Counted from the first letter of the stretch, positions 37,092 to 47,335 are shown. The stretch is DNA of 64,000 bases from an uncultured Mucilaginibacter sp. (GCF_913773635.1 NZ_CAJYGQ010000006.1:62001-126000), one strand, 5' to 3'. Program-made: numbers and translations. Notes: generated by a model not told the origin, from the sequence alone.

Positions 37092-38066
37092 ATGATGCGC
37101 AATCTACACCTGTTGTTATTAATTGGAACGTTTTTTTTGCTCGCTGCTTGTACATCATCTAAAAAAAGTAATGTACCGGTAGTGGGTTTTGTTGATGCCT
37201 TTGAAGATGCTACCATAGCACAGGCTAAAAATGGCTTTACCGATGCACTTGCCAAAAACGGCTTTAGCGAGGCAAAAGGGACAGTTAAAATCGAGTATCA
37301 AAATGCGCAGGGCAGTATTCCGACACTCACCCAAATTGTAAATCAGTTTGTAACTGAACCGGTTGATTTACTTGCTACAAGTACAACGCTGTCATCTGTA
37401 ACGGCCGCGCAAAAAACCAGGACTATACCTATATTTATGATGGTATCACCAACACCTGAGCGCGCTCACCTTACCAATGCGCAGGGGAAAGCGCCTACCA
37501 ATCTTTTTGGTACGGTTGAAGATTTAAATTATATTGATACCTCTTTTAGTATCATTCCACGTTTATTGAAGCCACGGGGAAATAAGCTTGTTGTTGGCAT
37601 GATTTACAATCAGTCTGAGCCGCAATCGGCCGATGCTATGCAGCGTATAAATGACCTTGCCGGTAAATTAAATATAACGCTGGTAGCGCTTCCGTTAAAC
37701 TCATCAGCAGAAGCACAGCTAGTTACTCAGTCGCTGCTCGACAAAAATATCGACGCCTTCTTTGCTAATCCTGATAATACAGTTTTTGCAGCGTTTGAAA
37801 CCATTTTAAAAAGCTGCAACCAAAAAAAGGTGCCGGTTTTTACCAGTGAAGCGGGTTTAGTACAACGCGGCGCTGTTGCCGCTTTTGGGGCCGATATTTA
37901 TCAATGGGGATATCAAACAGGCTTGCAAGCGGCGCAGTATCTAAAAACACATAGCACCAACGGCCTCAAGCCCGAAATGGTGAAAGTGAGAAAACGTGTT
38001 TACAATGCCGAGGCCTCCAAAAAGTATAATATTAGTGTACCTTCAAATTACGAAGCTATACAGTAA
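37092..38066 (+). CDS. ABC transporter substrate-binding lipoprotein (ABC_sub_bind family)
   Basis: 324 aa. Lipoprotein signal with lipobox LLAACTSSKK, so the mature protein is membrane-anchored by Cys19 or so. The fold is the two-lobed ABC_sub_bind (PF04392-type) pattern: VVGFVDAFEDATIAQAKNGF, LLATSTTLSSVTAAQKTRTIPIFMM, ADAMQRINDLAGKLN, VPVFTSEAGLVQRGAVAAFGADIYQWGYQTG. Family members are linked to tryptophan/tyrosine or other small ligands in some bacteria, but the substrate here is not known. Its stop overlaps the permease start (TAATG). Confidence 0.88.
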   Translation: MMRNLHLLLLIGTFFLLAACTSSKKSNVPVVGFVDAFEDATIAQAKNGFTDALAKNGFSEAKGTVKIEYQNAQGSIPTLTQIVNQFVTEPVDLLATSTTLSSVTAAQKTRTIPIFMMVSPTPERAHLTNAQGKAPTNLFGTVEDLNYIDTSFSIIPRLLKPRGNKLVVGMIYNQSEPQSADAMQRINDLAGKLNITLVALPLNSSAEAQLVTQSLLDKNIDAFFANPDNTVFAAFETILKSCNQKKVPVFTSEAGLVQRGAVAAFGADIYQWGYQTGLQAAQYLKTHSTNGLKPEMVKVRKRVYNAEASKKYNISVPSNYEAIQ

Positions 38067-38938
38067 TGGAATTTTACTTAACAGCCTTGTTGCAAGGGTT
38101 ATGTTTTGCGGGTATTGCCGTTGGTATATATATATCTATGAAGATATTTAATATACCCGACATTACTACCGACGGCAGCTATACCCTTGGCGGTATGCTT
38201 ACCGGTACTCTCCTTACCCACGCTTTTCCGTGGTACTTGGGTGGCGCAGCTGCGATATTGGCTGGGGCTATTGCCGGCGCTATTACCGGCGTTATACATA
38301 CTAAACTTAAAATACACGCTTTGCTTGCAGGTATTTTGGTATCAACTGCGCTTTACTCAATAAACATCATTGTTGCCGGCCGGTCAAACTTGCCTTTAAT
38401 AAATCTATCGTCGGTATTCAGCATGGTAACGTTTACAAATGATTTCAACTTGAATTCGTTGTTCATTCTACTACTTTTAGTAGGTGCTGTTATTGCAATA
38501 ACGGGCTATTTACTAAAAACCGATTTTGGTATAGCTATGCGAGCCACAGGTAACAGCGAAACTATGATCAGGGCACTTGGAGTAAACACCGATCGCATGA
38601 AGATAATAGGGCTGGCTATAGCTAATTCACTTACTGCATTAAGCGGTTTTCTAATGACGCAGCAGCAAGGCTACGCAGATATAAGTATGGGCATAGGCAT
38701 TGTCATCATAGGTTTAGGCTCAGTAATTATCGGTGATACGCTTATTAACCGTTTTAATGTAACATCGGTATGGAAAACTTTGATACTAGTAGTTGCAGGA
38801 GCCGTAGTTTTCCAGCTGTTGCTGGCGGTAACTTTGTCATTAGGTGTAAATGCTAACTTACTTAAATTAGTCACTGCAGTTTTGGTATTGCTTTTTGTAA
38901 GCTTACCACGTTTAACCTTATCAAGGCAAAATGATTAA
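38066..38938 (+). CDS. ABC transporter permease
   Basis: 290 aa, about eight to nine hydrophobic segments. It belongs to the BPD_transp_2-like permeases that pair with ABC_sub_bind proteins; NIPDITTDGSYTLGGMLTG and DFGIAMRATGNSETMIRALGVNTDRMKIIGLAIANSLTALSGFL are typical stretches, the latter being the cytoplasmic coupling region. Start overlaps the binding-protein stop by 1 bp, and its end overlaps the ATPase start by 8 bp, so the three genes are one tightly coupled operon. Confidence 0.9.
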   Translation: MEFYLTALLQGLCFAGIAVGIYISMKIFNIPDITTDGSYTLGGMLTGTLLTHAFPWYLGGAAAILAGAIAGAITGVIHTKLKIHALLAGILVSTALYSINIIVAGRSNLPLINLSSVFSMVTFTNDFNLNSLFILLLLVGAVIAITGYLLKTDFGIAMRATGNSETMIRALGVNTDRMKIIGLAIANSLTALSGFLMTQQQGYADISMGIGIVIIGLGSVIIGDTLINRFNVTSVWKTLILVVAGAVVFQLLLAVTLSLGVNANLLKLVTAVLVLLFVSLPRLTLSRQND

Positions 38939-39680
38939 GCTGAGTAACATTTCGAAAACATTTAACGCTGGCAAGCCAAATGAGGTAAAAGCGGTACAAA
39001 ATCTTAACCTCGAGATTGCTCCGCAAGATTACCTGGTAATTGTTGGTGCAAACGGATCAGGGAAAAGTACACTTCTTAACCTGGTTGCAGGAAGTCTGCT
39101 ACCATCAGCCGGAACAATTGATATAGACGGGCAGTTAGTAACCAGCTTCAAAGACTTTGAACGTAGTAAATGGATTGCGCGTGTGTTTCAAAACCCCCTG
39201 AGCGGTACTGCTCCTGATCTTAGTATACTTGACAACTTCAGGCTGGCTGCATTGCGTACCAAAAACAAGGTCTTACGTATTGGAACCACTAATCAGTTTA
39301 AAGCCGACGTGAAAGATAAAGTTGCTTTGCTGGGTATGGGATTGGAAAACAAGCTCGATCAGGATATGGGTACACTATCTGGCGGACAGCGCCAGGCTCT
39401 TACGTTAATAATGAGTGTTATGGACGAGTGCAAAATTTTGCTTTTAGATGAGCCCACCGCCGCGCTTGATCCGCGCTCGGCCGATTTGGTGATGAAAACT
39501 GCCGACAGACTGATTAAAGATTTTAAACTGACTGCTATTTTAATCACTCACAATCTTAAAGATGCACATTTTTACGGAAATAGGCTTGTTTTGATGGGTG
39601 AGGGTCAAATTTTTAAAGATTTTAGTTGTGAAAGTAAATTAAGTCTAACTCAAAATGATTTATTTTCATGGTTTAGTTAA
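38931..39680 (+). CDS. ABC transporter ATP-binding protein
   Basis: 249 aa. Walker A GANGSGKST, Q-loop VFQNPLSG, signature LSGGQRQAL, Walker B ILLLDEPTAALD and the switch His in ILITHNLKDAH are complete. It energises the preceding permease. ATG start lies inside the permease gene (8 bp overlap). The C-terminus is short, without a regulatory domain. Confidence 0.95.
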   Translation: MIKLSNISKTFNAGKPNEVKAVQNLNLEIAPQDYLVIVGANGSGKSTLLNLVAGSLLPSAGTIDIDGQLVTSFKDFERSKWIARVFQNPLSGTAPDLSILDNFRLAALRTKNKVLRIGTTNQFKADVKDKVALLGMGLENKLDQDMGTLSGGQRQALTLIMSVMDECKILLLDEPTAALDPRSADLVMKTADRLIKDFKLTAILITHNLKDAHFYGNRLVLMGEGQIFKDFSCESKLSLTQNDLFSWFS

Positions 39681-39725
39681 TTAACTGCAAATGCTGGCAA
39701 AGTAATTGTATAGGTTCGTGCATCT

Positions 39726-40019
39726 ATGAAAAACACACAATTTGCACCAATTAAAGATGCTTACCAGTTAGTGCAAGGCGCTAAAGTCAAAGGCATAAAA
39801 TATGAAGAGGTTTTTGAGTTAGGAACTTATGACCCCAACAAAAGAGGTTACACTATCTATCCGTTTGAAGACGGTGTAAAATTCAATGACTTTAGCATAA
39901 TTGTTAGTGAAAAAGAACTTAAAACTCATTATGTAATTGAAGATGTTAACGTAAACATCCCGATTATTGAAAGCGCCCGCCAGGCAAATCCATTAAGCGA
40001 CCTGGGGATGGCAAGCTAA
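39726..40019 (+). CDS. Small conserved-looking protein of unknown function
   Basis: 97 aa, no signal peptide or membrane segment, mixed charge. It begins MKNTQFAPIKDAYQLVQGAKVKG and contains GTYDPNKRGYTIYPFEDGVKFNDFSIIV. I do not recognise the family. The good codon use, ATG start and terminator 23 bp after the stop support a real gene. It lies 45 bp behind the ABC ATPase, so it could be co-transcribed, but nothing in the sequence links it to transport. Confidence 0.65.
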   Translation: MKNTQFAPIKDAYQLVQGAKVKGIKYEEVFELGTYDPNKRGYTIYPFEDGVKFNDFSIIVSEKELKTHYVIEDVNVNIPIIESARQANPLSDLGMAS

Positions 40020-40042
40020 AATTAATTAATCCATCATATAAA

Positions 40043-40093
40043 AAACAGCAGTAATTAAAGGTTGAATTAAACCGGCAATTACTGCTGTTTTTG
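40043..40093 (+). terminator. Terminator after the 97 aa gene
   Basis: AAAACAGCAGTAATT and AATTACTGCTGTTTT, a 15 bp stem with a 19 nt loop, followed by TGTTTTT. Confidence 0.85.
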
Positions 40094-40193
40094 TTTTTAG
40101 CGTATTTATCAATAAGTATTTGCAGGTGAGTTTATGAATTTTCAATTAACAAACACTTAATATTAGTAGTAAAGACGCTTAATAGTACAGTAA

Positions 40194-40201
40194 TAGTTTT
40201 G
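40194..40201 (+). promoter_or_regulatory. Possible -7 box for the choice-of-anchor I gene
   Basis: TAGTTTTG matches TAnnTTTG, 25 bp before the ATG at 40227. No -33 TTG at the right distance. Confidence 0.35.
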
Positions 40202-40226
40202 AGGTTTCATAACACTCACACTCATC

Positions 40227-41750
40227 ATGAAGAAACTATTACTAATGCTTTTATTGGCATCAGGCCTTGTAAGTTGTAAAAAGGACAATAACACTCAAAC
40301 GCCTGAAGACGAATTTTTTGTAAACGAAGATGCGTCAACATTTTCTGAAATTGCCTCTTTTAAGGTAGGTGGCGCGGGTGCCGCCGAAATCTCGGCGTTC
40401 GACCCATCTACCAACCGGTTATTTGTGGTTAATAACAATTCAACCGAAAACCGTATAGATGTAATTGATTTTAAAGACCCAGCCAATATGTCGGTTATTA
40501 AATCAATACCAATGTTGCCTTATGGTGGTGCCGTTAACAGCTTATCTGTATCAGGCGGAAACGTTGCAGCAGCCATCGAATCAGTTAATAAACAGGCTAA
40601 TGGTAAGGTGGTGGTATTTAAATCCAGCGATTATACCAAAGTTGCAGAGGCCACAGTAGGCGCCCTTCCGGATATGGTGACTTACACGCCCGATGGCAAA
40701 TTCATCCTTACGGCAAACGAAGGAGAGCCCAGTGCCGACTACATTAACGACCCTGAAGGTTCAATATCAATAATATCAGTAGAGAATAATTACGCTGTAA
40801 AAACTATCACTTTCGGTGCGTTTGCAGGTCAGAAAGATGCTCTGGCAGTAAAGGGATTTCGGGTGTTTGGACCTAGTAATGATTTTGTAAAAGACATTGA
40901 GCCGGAATACATTACCGTGTCTGAAGACTCAAAAACGGCGTGGGTAACTTTACAGGAAAATAATGGTATAGCTAAAGTTGATCTGGCTACACAAACAATC
41001 ACTCAAATATTTCCGCTAGGCTTTAAAGATTACAGTGTTGATGGAAACGAAATTGACCCAAGCGACCGTGATAGTAAAGTAGGTGTTCCATCTAAGTGGC
41101 CGGTAAAAGGCATTTACATGCCCGATGCCATAGCTGTATTTACTAATAACAATACGCCTTACTTGTTTACGGCTAATGAAGGCGATGCCCGCGAATACAG
41201 CAATGTTTTTGTAGAAGCAAAACGCGTTAAAGACATTGTACTTAATCCGGCTGTGTTCCCTAATGCTACCGACTTAAGGAAAGATGAACAATTAGGACGC
41301 CTTAACATTACATCAACGTTAGGTATGAATGCAGAGGGTAAATATGATGCACTATATTCATTTGGTGCACGGTCATTCAGTGTTTGGAACGGTAACACCG
41401 GTGCCCAGGTATTTGATAGCAAAAACGAGCTTGATGCAAAAGCAGTTGCTGCCGGTATATATGATGATAGTCGTAGCGATGATAAATCAATAGAGCCTGA
41501 AGGCCTTACTATAGGTAAAATTGGACGTAAAACTGTAGCGTTTGTAGGTATGGAGCGTATTGATGCGGTTGCTATTTATGATGTGACTGACCCTGCAAAG
41601 CCTTCATTTTTGCAAATGATAAAGTGCGGTGATGCTCCCGAAGGTGTATTGATTATCCCGGCTTCTAAAAGCCCGACCAAGAAAAGCTTGCTGGTTGTAA
41701 GCAGTGAAGATGATGGCGTAGTAAAGGTATTTACGCCAAAGACTATCTAA
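40227..41750 (+). CDS. Choice-of-anchor I family beta-propeller lipoprotein
   Basis: 507 aa. Lipoprotein signal MKKLLLMLLLASGLVSCKK. The mature part is a propeller of LVIVD/YVTN-like repeats; diagnostic stretches are TPDGKFILTANEGEPSADY, DPEGSISII, FTANEGDAREYSN, LGRLNITSTLG, LYSFGARSFSVWN and SIEPEGLTIGKIGRKTVAFVGMERIDAVAIYDVTDP. These define the choice-of-anchor I family, some members of which are alkaline phosphatase-like or S-layer proteins. Catalytic role unproven; surface or periplasmic location by the lipobox. Confidence 0.87.
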   Translation: MKKLLLMLLLASGLVSCKKDNNTQTPEDEFFVNEDASTFSEIASFKVGGAGAAEISAFDPSTNRLFVVNNNSTENRIDVIDFKDPANMSVIKSIPMLPYGGAVNSLSVSGGNVAAAIESVNKQANGKVVVFKSSDYTKVAEATVGALPDMVTYTPDGKFILTANEGEPSADYINDPEGSISIISVENNYAVKTITFGAFAGQKDALAVKGFRVFGPSNDFVKDIEPEYITVSEDSKTAWVTLQENNGIAKVDLATQTITQIFPLGFKDYSVDGNEIDPSDRDSKVGVPSKWPVKGIYMPDAIAVFTNNNTPYLFTANEGDAREYSNVFVEAKRVKDIVLNPAVFPNATDLRKDEQLGRLNITSTLGMNAEGKYDALYSFGARSFSVWNGNTGAQVFDSKNELDAKAVAAGIYDDSRSDDKSIEPEGLTIGKIGRKTVAFVGMERIDAVAIYDVTDPAKPSFLQMIKCGDAPEGVLIIPASKSPTKKSLLVVSSEDDGVVKVFTPKTI

Positions 41751-41767
41751 TTGCTGGTGTGTATTTA

Positions 41768-41806
41768 AACCAATAGCCGCCTTTTGTAAAAGGCGGCTAT
41801 TGGTTT
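41768..41806. terminator. Bidirectional terminator between the choice-of-anchor I gene and uxuA
   Basis: AAACCAATAGCCGCCTTTT and AAAAGGCGGCTATTGGTTT form an almost loopless stem of about 18 bp between convergent genes. Confidence 0.92.
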
Positions 41807-41810
41807 AAAG

Positions 41811-42998
41811 TTACTGTGCTAAAAAGCGTCTGATACCTAATTCGAGCCCCCTTAGTTCGGCCAGGCCTCGTAATCGGCCTATAGCTGAATAGCCAGGGTT
41901 TGTTTTTTTATGTAGGTCGTCGAGCATCTTGTGCCCGTGGTCGGGCCTGAAAGGCATACGCAGATGCTTCTCATCGGCTGCTTTTCGTTTTTCCTGCTCC
42001 AGTACAAGCGCTTTCATCACGGCAAACATGTCTACATCACCATCCAAATGGTCGGCCTCATAAAAATTGCCAGCTGCATCGCGTTTGGTTGCACGTAAAT
42101 GTATAAAGTGAATACGATGGCCAAGGCGCTCTACCATTCCGGCTAAATCGTTGTCGGCCCTTACACCAAAGGAACCTGTGCAAAATGTCAATCCGTTATT
42201 ATAGCTATCAACTGCGTCATAAATCTGCTTAATATCAGCTTCGGTGCTTACTACGCGGGGCAAGCCAAGGATAGGATATGGCGGGTCATCAGGATGTATG
42301 CACATCAATACGCCGGCTTGTTCGGCTGCAGGTATAACCTGTTGTAAAAAGTAATATAAGTTTGCTTTAAGGCTTTCATCATCAATATGATTGTATGAAG
42401 AAAGCACATCTAAAAACTGCTCAACCGTATAGCCTTCTTCAGACCCTGGCAGGCCGGCAATAATATTTTTTATAAGTAAAGACTTTTCCTCGTCACTTAT
42501 ACTATCCAGGTATTGTTTAGCTTCTTCCTGCTGCTGTTGGGTGTAAACTGATTCGGCACCGGGGCGTTTAAGCAGGTAAAGTTCAAAGGCGGCAAAGGCG
42601 GTGACATCAAATCTCAAGGCGGTCGATCCGTCGGCTAATTGGTAGTCAAGGTCAGTACGCGTCCAGTCCAAAACCGGCATAAAGTTGTAGCATACAATAT
42701 CAATTCCGCACTGCCCAAGGTTGAGCAGCGTTTGTTTATAGTTTTCTATATACTGCTCAAAACTTCCGGTACGTTTTTTTATATCTTCATGCACCGGAAC
42801 GCTTTCCACTACCGACCAGGTTAAACCATCTGCCTCAATTAATGCTTTGCGCTGCATTATTTCTGTAACAGGCCAAACCTCACCATTGGGTATATGATGT
42901 AATGCGGAAACTATACCGGTAGCACCTGCCTGCCTTACATCAGCCAGCGAAACCGGATCATTAGGACCATACCAGCGCCATGTTTGTTCTAAACTCAT
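41811..42998 (-). CDS. uxuA: Mannonate dehydratase UxuA
   Basis: 395 aa, Xyl-isomerase-like barrel. It dehydrates D-mannonate to 2-keto-3-deoxygluconate in glucuronate breakdown. Visible: the start [55 protein letters not shown] (metal ligand region), [27 protein letters not shown] and [14 protein letters not shown]. Length fits the family. No uxaC, kdgK or uxuB lies in the window, so its pathway partners are elsewhere. Confidence 0.96.
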   Translation of the reverse strand: MSLEQTWRWYGPNDPVSLADVRQAGATGIVSALHHIPNGEVWPVTEIMQRKALIEADGLTWSVVESVPVHEDIKKRTGSFEQYIENYKQTLLNLGQCGIDIVCYNFMPVLDWTRTDLDYQLADGSTALRFDVTAFAAFELYLLKRPGAESVYTQQQQEEAKQYLDSISDEEKSLLIKNIIAGLPGSEEGYTVEQFLDVLSSYNHIDDESLKANLYYFLQQVIPAAEQAGVLMCIHPDDPPYPILGLPRVVSTEADIKQIYDAVDSYNNGLTFCTGSFGVRADNDLAGMVERLGHRIHFIHLRATKRDAAGNFYEADHLDGDVDMFAVMKALVLEQEKRKAADEKHLRMPFRPDHGHKMLDDLHKKTNPGYSAIGRLRGLAELRGLELGIRRFLAQ

Positions 42999-43220
42999 TT
43001 TTAAAAAATAAATGGTTATTTGATGCCGCCTAAATTAATAAATGCCGTTGGTAATAGGTTGAGGTTTCAAACTTAAAAATTGGTTTACACTATGGGGTTT
43101 GATGCAATTTAATTTGCGGCCGTTGTAAACCTGTGTTCTCTTTAAACCGGTACTATATCCAATGTTGTACATCATCAAATTATCTGCAACAATCCTAATT
43201 AAGACAATGCCGGCAGAAAA

Positions 43221-43250
43221 TTGGCTAAAGATGTATGTTTTGTTATTTTG
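43221..43250 (+). promoter_or_regulatory. Possible promoter of the permease gene
   Basis: TTG (43221-43223), 19 bp spacer, TTATTTTG (43243-43250, one mismatch to TAnnTTTG), 18 bp before the ATG. Confidence 0.4.
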
Positions 43251-43268
43251 ATAGCCCAATAGCAACAT

Positions 43269-44591
43269 ATGGAAAACCACCAAACTCTAAAACGCATGCT
43301 GAAACCGGTTCACCTTTGGGCGCTGGGTGTTGGCTTGGTTATTTCAGGTGAATACTTTGGTTGGAACTATGGCTGGGGCGTGGCTGGCACTGTAGGCTTC
43401 TTAATAGCCACTTTAATAGTTACCTTAATGTTTGTAACCTTTGTATTCAGTTATACAGAGCTTACAACCTCCATACCAAATGCCGGTGGCGCATTTGCAT
43501 ATGCACAAAGGGCTTTGGGACCTTACGGTGCAGTGGTTGCCGGGTACGCTACATTAATTGATTTTTTACTTGCCACGCCTGCCATTGCTTTCGCGCTAGG
43601 CAGTTATTTGCATTTTTTGCATCCCGCCTTGCCGGTTTTGCATTGTGCAATTTTCTTCAACATAGTATTTATGTTAATTAACGCTGCAGGTGTAAAAGAG
43701 TCGGCTAATTTCTCAATATTGGTTACGGTACTTGCCATCGCCGAATTGCTATTGTTTATGGGAATAATTGCGCCTCATTTTAAATCAAGCAACTTTTCGA
43801 CTAATGCAATGCCAGCCGGCTGGAGCGGAGTATTTGCCGCGTTGCCGTATGCCATTTGGTTTTATTTAGCAATTGAAGGCATAACGGCTGTAGCCGAAGA
43901 AGTTAAGGAACCGCATAAGAATATTCCCAAAGGTTATTTGAGTGCATTATTTACACTTGCCATATTGGCGTTGGGCGTTATGGTGTTAACAGGCGGGATA
44001 ACCAACTGGCAAAGGCTTGCCAATATTGATTATCCATTACCCGATGCTATAGCTGTGGTATTAGGTAAGCAGCATAGTTTAACCAAGCTTTTCGCTGGTA
44101 TTGGGCTTTTCGGCTTAGTAGCATCATTTAATGGAACCATACTGGCGTCTTCAAGGCAAATATATGCCTTGGCACGTGCAGGTTATTTGCCAAAAGCACT
44201 ATCAAAGCTCAATCAGCGATACAGAACGCCGCAACGTTCGGTTGTTGCGGGAGGTGTAGTAAGTTTTGCTGCACTTATAACCGGAACCACAAGTCAGGTA
44301 ATTATTTGCTCGGTACTCGGCGCCGTTGTAATGTACATCATCAGCATGGTTAGCCTGTTTGTTCTGCGCACTAAAGAGCCCGGTTTAACGCGACCGTTTA
44401 AAGCACCATTCTATCCCATTTTTCCTTTTGTAGCTTTAATGTTATCGGTGGTATGTCTTGCGGCCATAGTTTGGTATAATGTTTTAATAAGCTTACTGTT
44501 TGCAGCGGGTCTATTGTTTTGCCTGCTCCTATTTTATATTAACCGCAACAGTATTCAACTGCAAAATGACGAAGCTGATGAAACAGATTAA
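43269..44591 (+). CDS. APC-superfamily amino acid/ethanolamine permease (Eat-like)
   Basis: 440 aa with about 12 membrane segments. The first segment has GVGLVISGEYFGWNYGWGVAG, the signature of ethanolamine permeases of the APC superfamily, and GIGLFGLVASFNGTILASSRQIYALARAGYLPK is the typical later loop. Family knowledge suggests ethanolamine or amino acid import; no eutBC genes are in the window, so the substrate is not confirmed. ATG at 43269; monocistronic. Confidence 0.85.
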   Translation: MENHQTLKRMLKPVHLWALGVGLVISGEYFGWNYGWGVAGTVGFLIATLIVTLMFVTFVFSYTELTTSIPNAGGAFAYAQRALGPYGAVVAGYATLIDFLLATPAIAFALGSYLHFLHPALPVLHCAIFFNIVFMLINAAGVKESANFSILVTVLAIAELLLFMGIIAPHFKSSNFSTNAMPAGWSGVFAALPYAIWFYLAIEGITAVAEEVKEPHKNIPKGYLSALFTLAILALGVMVLTGGITNWQRLANIDYPLPDAIAVVLGKQHSLTKLFAGIGLFGLVASFNGTILASSRQIYALARAGYLPKALSKLNQRYRTPQRSVVAGGVVSFAALITGTTSQVIICSVLGAVVMYIISMVSLFVLRTKEPGLTRPFKAPFYPIFPFVALMLSVVCLAAIVWYNVLISLLFAAGLLFCLLLFYINRNSIQLQNDEADETD

Positions 44592-44617
44592 GATTATAAA
44601 TGCTCACTGTTAAAACC

Positions 44618-44648
44618 TTTTGTGCTTATTGGTAATATAATATCTTTG
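44618..44648 (+). promoter_or_regulatory. Promoter of alaS
   Basis: -33 box TTTTG (44618-44622), 18 bp spacer, -7 box TATCTTTG (44641-44648): a near-perfect Bacteroidota promoter. Transcription would start near 44654, about 18 nt before the alaS ATG. Confidence 0.75.
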
Positions 44649-44671
44649 CACACCTATATATAATTGCACTC

Positions 44672-47311
44672 ATGACGGCTCAACAAATACGCCAGGCTTT
44701 TCTGGATTTCTTTGCTTCAAAACAACATGCCATTGTTCCATCGGCGCCTATTGTGGTTAAAAACGACCCCACGCTGATGTTTACCAACGCGGGTATGAAC
44801 CAGTTTAAAGACATTTTTTTGGGCGAAGCCGAGCCTAAAGCCCCCCGTGTTGCCGATACCCAGCGTTGTTTGCGCGTATCGGGGAAGCATAATGATTTGG
44901 AGGAGGTAGGGGTAGACACCTATCACCATACTATGTTTGAAATGCTGGGCAACTGGAGCTTTGGCGATTATTTCAAGAAAGAAGCCATTGACTGGAGCTG
45001 GGAACTATTGACCAGCGTTTATAAACTCGATAAAGACCGCCTGTACGTTACGTATTTTGAAGGCGACCAAAATGAAGGCTTAGCCAAAGACCAGGAAGCT
45101 TATGACTTTTGGAAGCAATATGTAGCCGAAGACCATATTTTACCCGGCAACAAGAAAGACAACTTTTGGGAAATGGGTGAAACCGGCCCGTGCGGACCAT
45201 GTTCGGAAATCCACTTTGACGGCCGTACTGATGAGGAACGCGCCAAAGTTAGCGGTGCAACACTGGTAAATGCCGACGACCCGAACGTTATTGAAATATG
45301 GAATAACGTATTCATGCAGTTTAACCGTTTAAAAGACGGGTCGTTACAGCCATTGCCTAATAAACACGTAGATACCGGTATGGGCTATGAGCGTTTGGTG
45401 CGTGTGTTGCAAGGAAAAACATCTAATTATGATACTGATGTATTTATGCCGCTTATTCAGTTTATAGCTGAAAAAAGTGGTAAAACATATAAGGCAGAAG
45501 CTACGCCCGGAGCAGATGGCTGGAATGAAGCCGTAGCAATGCGCGTAATGGCCGATCATATTCGTGCCATTAGCTTCGCCATTGCTGATGGACAGTTGCC
45601 ATCTAACAATAAAGCGGGTTATGTAATCCGTCGTATACTGCGTAGAGCAGTGCGTTACTCATACCAGTATTTAGGTTTTAAAGAACCGTTTTTGAATCAA
45701 CTGGTGCCTTTATTAGCCGAGCAGTTTAAAGGCGTGTTTGATGAATTATACAGCCAAAAAGATTTCGTACAAAAGGTTGTTTTGGAGGAAGAAGTTGCTT
45801 TCTTGAGAACACTGCAAAACGGAATCACTCAGTTTGAGCAAGTGGTTAGTGCGGCTAATAATAACGTGATTGCTGGGCATTTTGCATTTGAACTGTCAGA
45901 CACGTTTGGCTTTCCGTTAGATTTAACCGAATTGATGGCTCGTGAAAGAGGATTTACAGTTGATACCGAAGGTTTCAACCAAGCCCTTCAACAACAAAAA
46001 GACCGTTCGCGCGCAGCCACCGCCATTGATACTGGCGACTGGGTTGTTTTAAAAGACAATGACAGCGTTGAGTTTACCGGGTATGATGAAATTGAAACCA
46101 TTGCCCATGTAATCAAATATCGCAAGGTAAAGGCTAAAGGGAAGGAGCAATACCAATTGGTGTTGGATAAAACTCCTTTCTATGCCGAAAGCGGCGGCCA
46201 GGTTGGCGATACCGGCGACTTGATTTTCCCTGATGGCGAGATTGTAAAAGTAACTGATACTAAAAAGGAGAACGGCCTTATTGTGCATTTTACCGATGTA
46301 CTGCCGCAATCTGTTGACGATGCCTTAACCGCTTATGTTGACCGCGACCGTCGTTTAAATATTGAAAGTAATCATTCAGCTACCCACTTGCTGCATGCAG
46401 CCATGAAGCAGGTGTTGGGTACCCACGTAAACCAAAAAGGCTCGTTGGTAAGTGCCGATTACCTGCGTTTCGATTTTTCGCACTTCAGCAAGGTAACTGA
46501 TGATGAAATAGCTCAGATTGAGTTAATTGTTAACGAAAAAATACGCGAGAACATTGGCCTTAAAGAGGAGCGAAGCGTAGCTTATGCTGAAGCCATTACG
46601 AGCGGCGTAACCGCACTATTTGGCGAAAAATACGGTGAGTATGTGCGCGTGATTACCTTTGATGATGATTTTTCAAAAGAGCTTTGCGGTGGTACGCACG
46701 TAAAAGCTACGGGTCAAATCGCTTTCTTTAAAATTACTGCCGAAAGTGCCGTAGCGGCCGGTGTGCGCCGTATTGAGGCCATTACCGGTGTAGCCGTAGA
46801 GAAATATGTGCACGAGCAAACGTTATTGGTTCAGCAGTTAAAAGAGCTGTTAAAGAACCCTAAAGATATTGCCAAAAGCATTGAAAGCCTACTGGAGGAA
46901 AATACCCGCCTGAAAAAGGAAATCGAAAAATCAGTATTGGAAAAAGCATCCGGCCTTAAAACTGAGCTTGCGGCAAAAGCCGAGAGCATAAACGGCATTA
47001 ACTTCATCGCCCAAAAAGTGGCTCTACCTAATGCCGAAGCCATTAAGGCGCTGGCCTACCAGTTGAAAGATATTGTAGCTAATCTTTACCTTGTATTGGT
47101 AGCCGATATTGACGGCAAGCCAAACATCACCGTTATGATTGCCGAAAACCTGGTTAAAGACAAAGGCCTTAACGCGGGAAGCATTGTGCGCGAATTGGCT
47201 AAAGAAGTACAAGGCGGCGGCGGCGGTCAGCCGTTTTTTGCCACTGCAGGCGGTAAAGATGTAAACGGGTTAGACCGTGCACTGGAAAAAGCACGTGGGT
47301 TTATAGGGTAG
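44672..47311 (+). CDS. alaS: Alanyl-tRNA synthetase
   Basis: 879 aa class II synthetase. The aminoacylation domain shows SKQHAIVPSAPIV, DPTLMFTNAGMNQFKD and TGMGYERL. The editing domain has the zinc-binding HSATHLLHAAM and CGGTHVKATGQI motifs. The C-terminal C-Ala domain ends with GGGGGQPFFATAGGK. Length matches the family. Upstream lies a strong promoter, downstream a clear terminator, so it is monocistronic. Confidence 0.98.
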   Translation: MTAQQIRQAFLDFFASKQHAIVPSAPIVVKNDPTLMFTNAGMNQFKDIFLGEAEPKAPRVADTQRCLRVSGKHNDLEEVGVDTYHHTMFEMLGNWSFGDYFKKEAIDWSWELLTSVYKLDKDRLYVTYFEGDQNEGLAKDQEAYDFWKQYVAEDHILPGNKKDNFWEMGETGPCGPCSEIHFDGRTDEERAKVSGATLVNADDPNVIEIWNNVFMQFNRLKDGSLQPLPNKHVDTGMGYERLVRVLQGKTSNYDTDVFMPLIQFIAEKSGKTYKAEATPGADGWNEAVAMRVMADHIRAISFAIADGQLPSNNKAGYVIRRILRRAVRYSYQYLGFKEPFLNQLVPLLAEQFKGVFDELYSQKDFVQKVVLEEEVAFLRTLQNGITQFEQVVSAANNNVIAGHFAFELSDTFGFPLDLTELMARERGFTVDTEGFNQALQQQKDRSRAATAIDTGDWVVLKDNDSVEFTGYDEIETIAHVIKYRKVKAKGKEQYQLVLDKTPFYAESGGQVGDTGDLIFPDGEIVKVTDTKKENGLIVHFTDVLPQSVDDALTAYVDRDRRLNIESNHSATHLLHAAMKQVLGTHVNQKGSLVSADYLRFDFSHFSKVTDDEIAQIELIVNEKIRENIGLKEERSVAYAEAITSGVTALFGEKYGEYVRVITFDDDFSKELCGGTHVKATGQIAFFKITAESAVAAGVRRIEAITGVAVEKYVHEQTLLVQQLKELLKNPKDIAKSIESLLEENTRLKKEIEKSVLEKASGLKTELAAKAESINGINFIAQKVALPNAEAIKALAYQLKDIVANLYLVLVADIDGKPNITVMIAENLVKDKGLNAGSIVRELAKEVQGGGGGQPFFATAGGKDVNGLDRALEKARGFIG

Positions 47312-47335
47312 TAAGTCTTTATTAAAAATGTTTTT

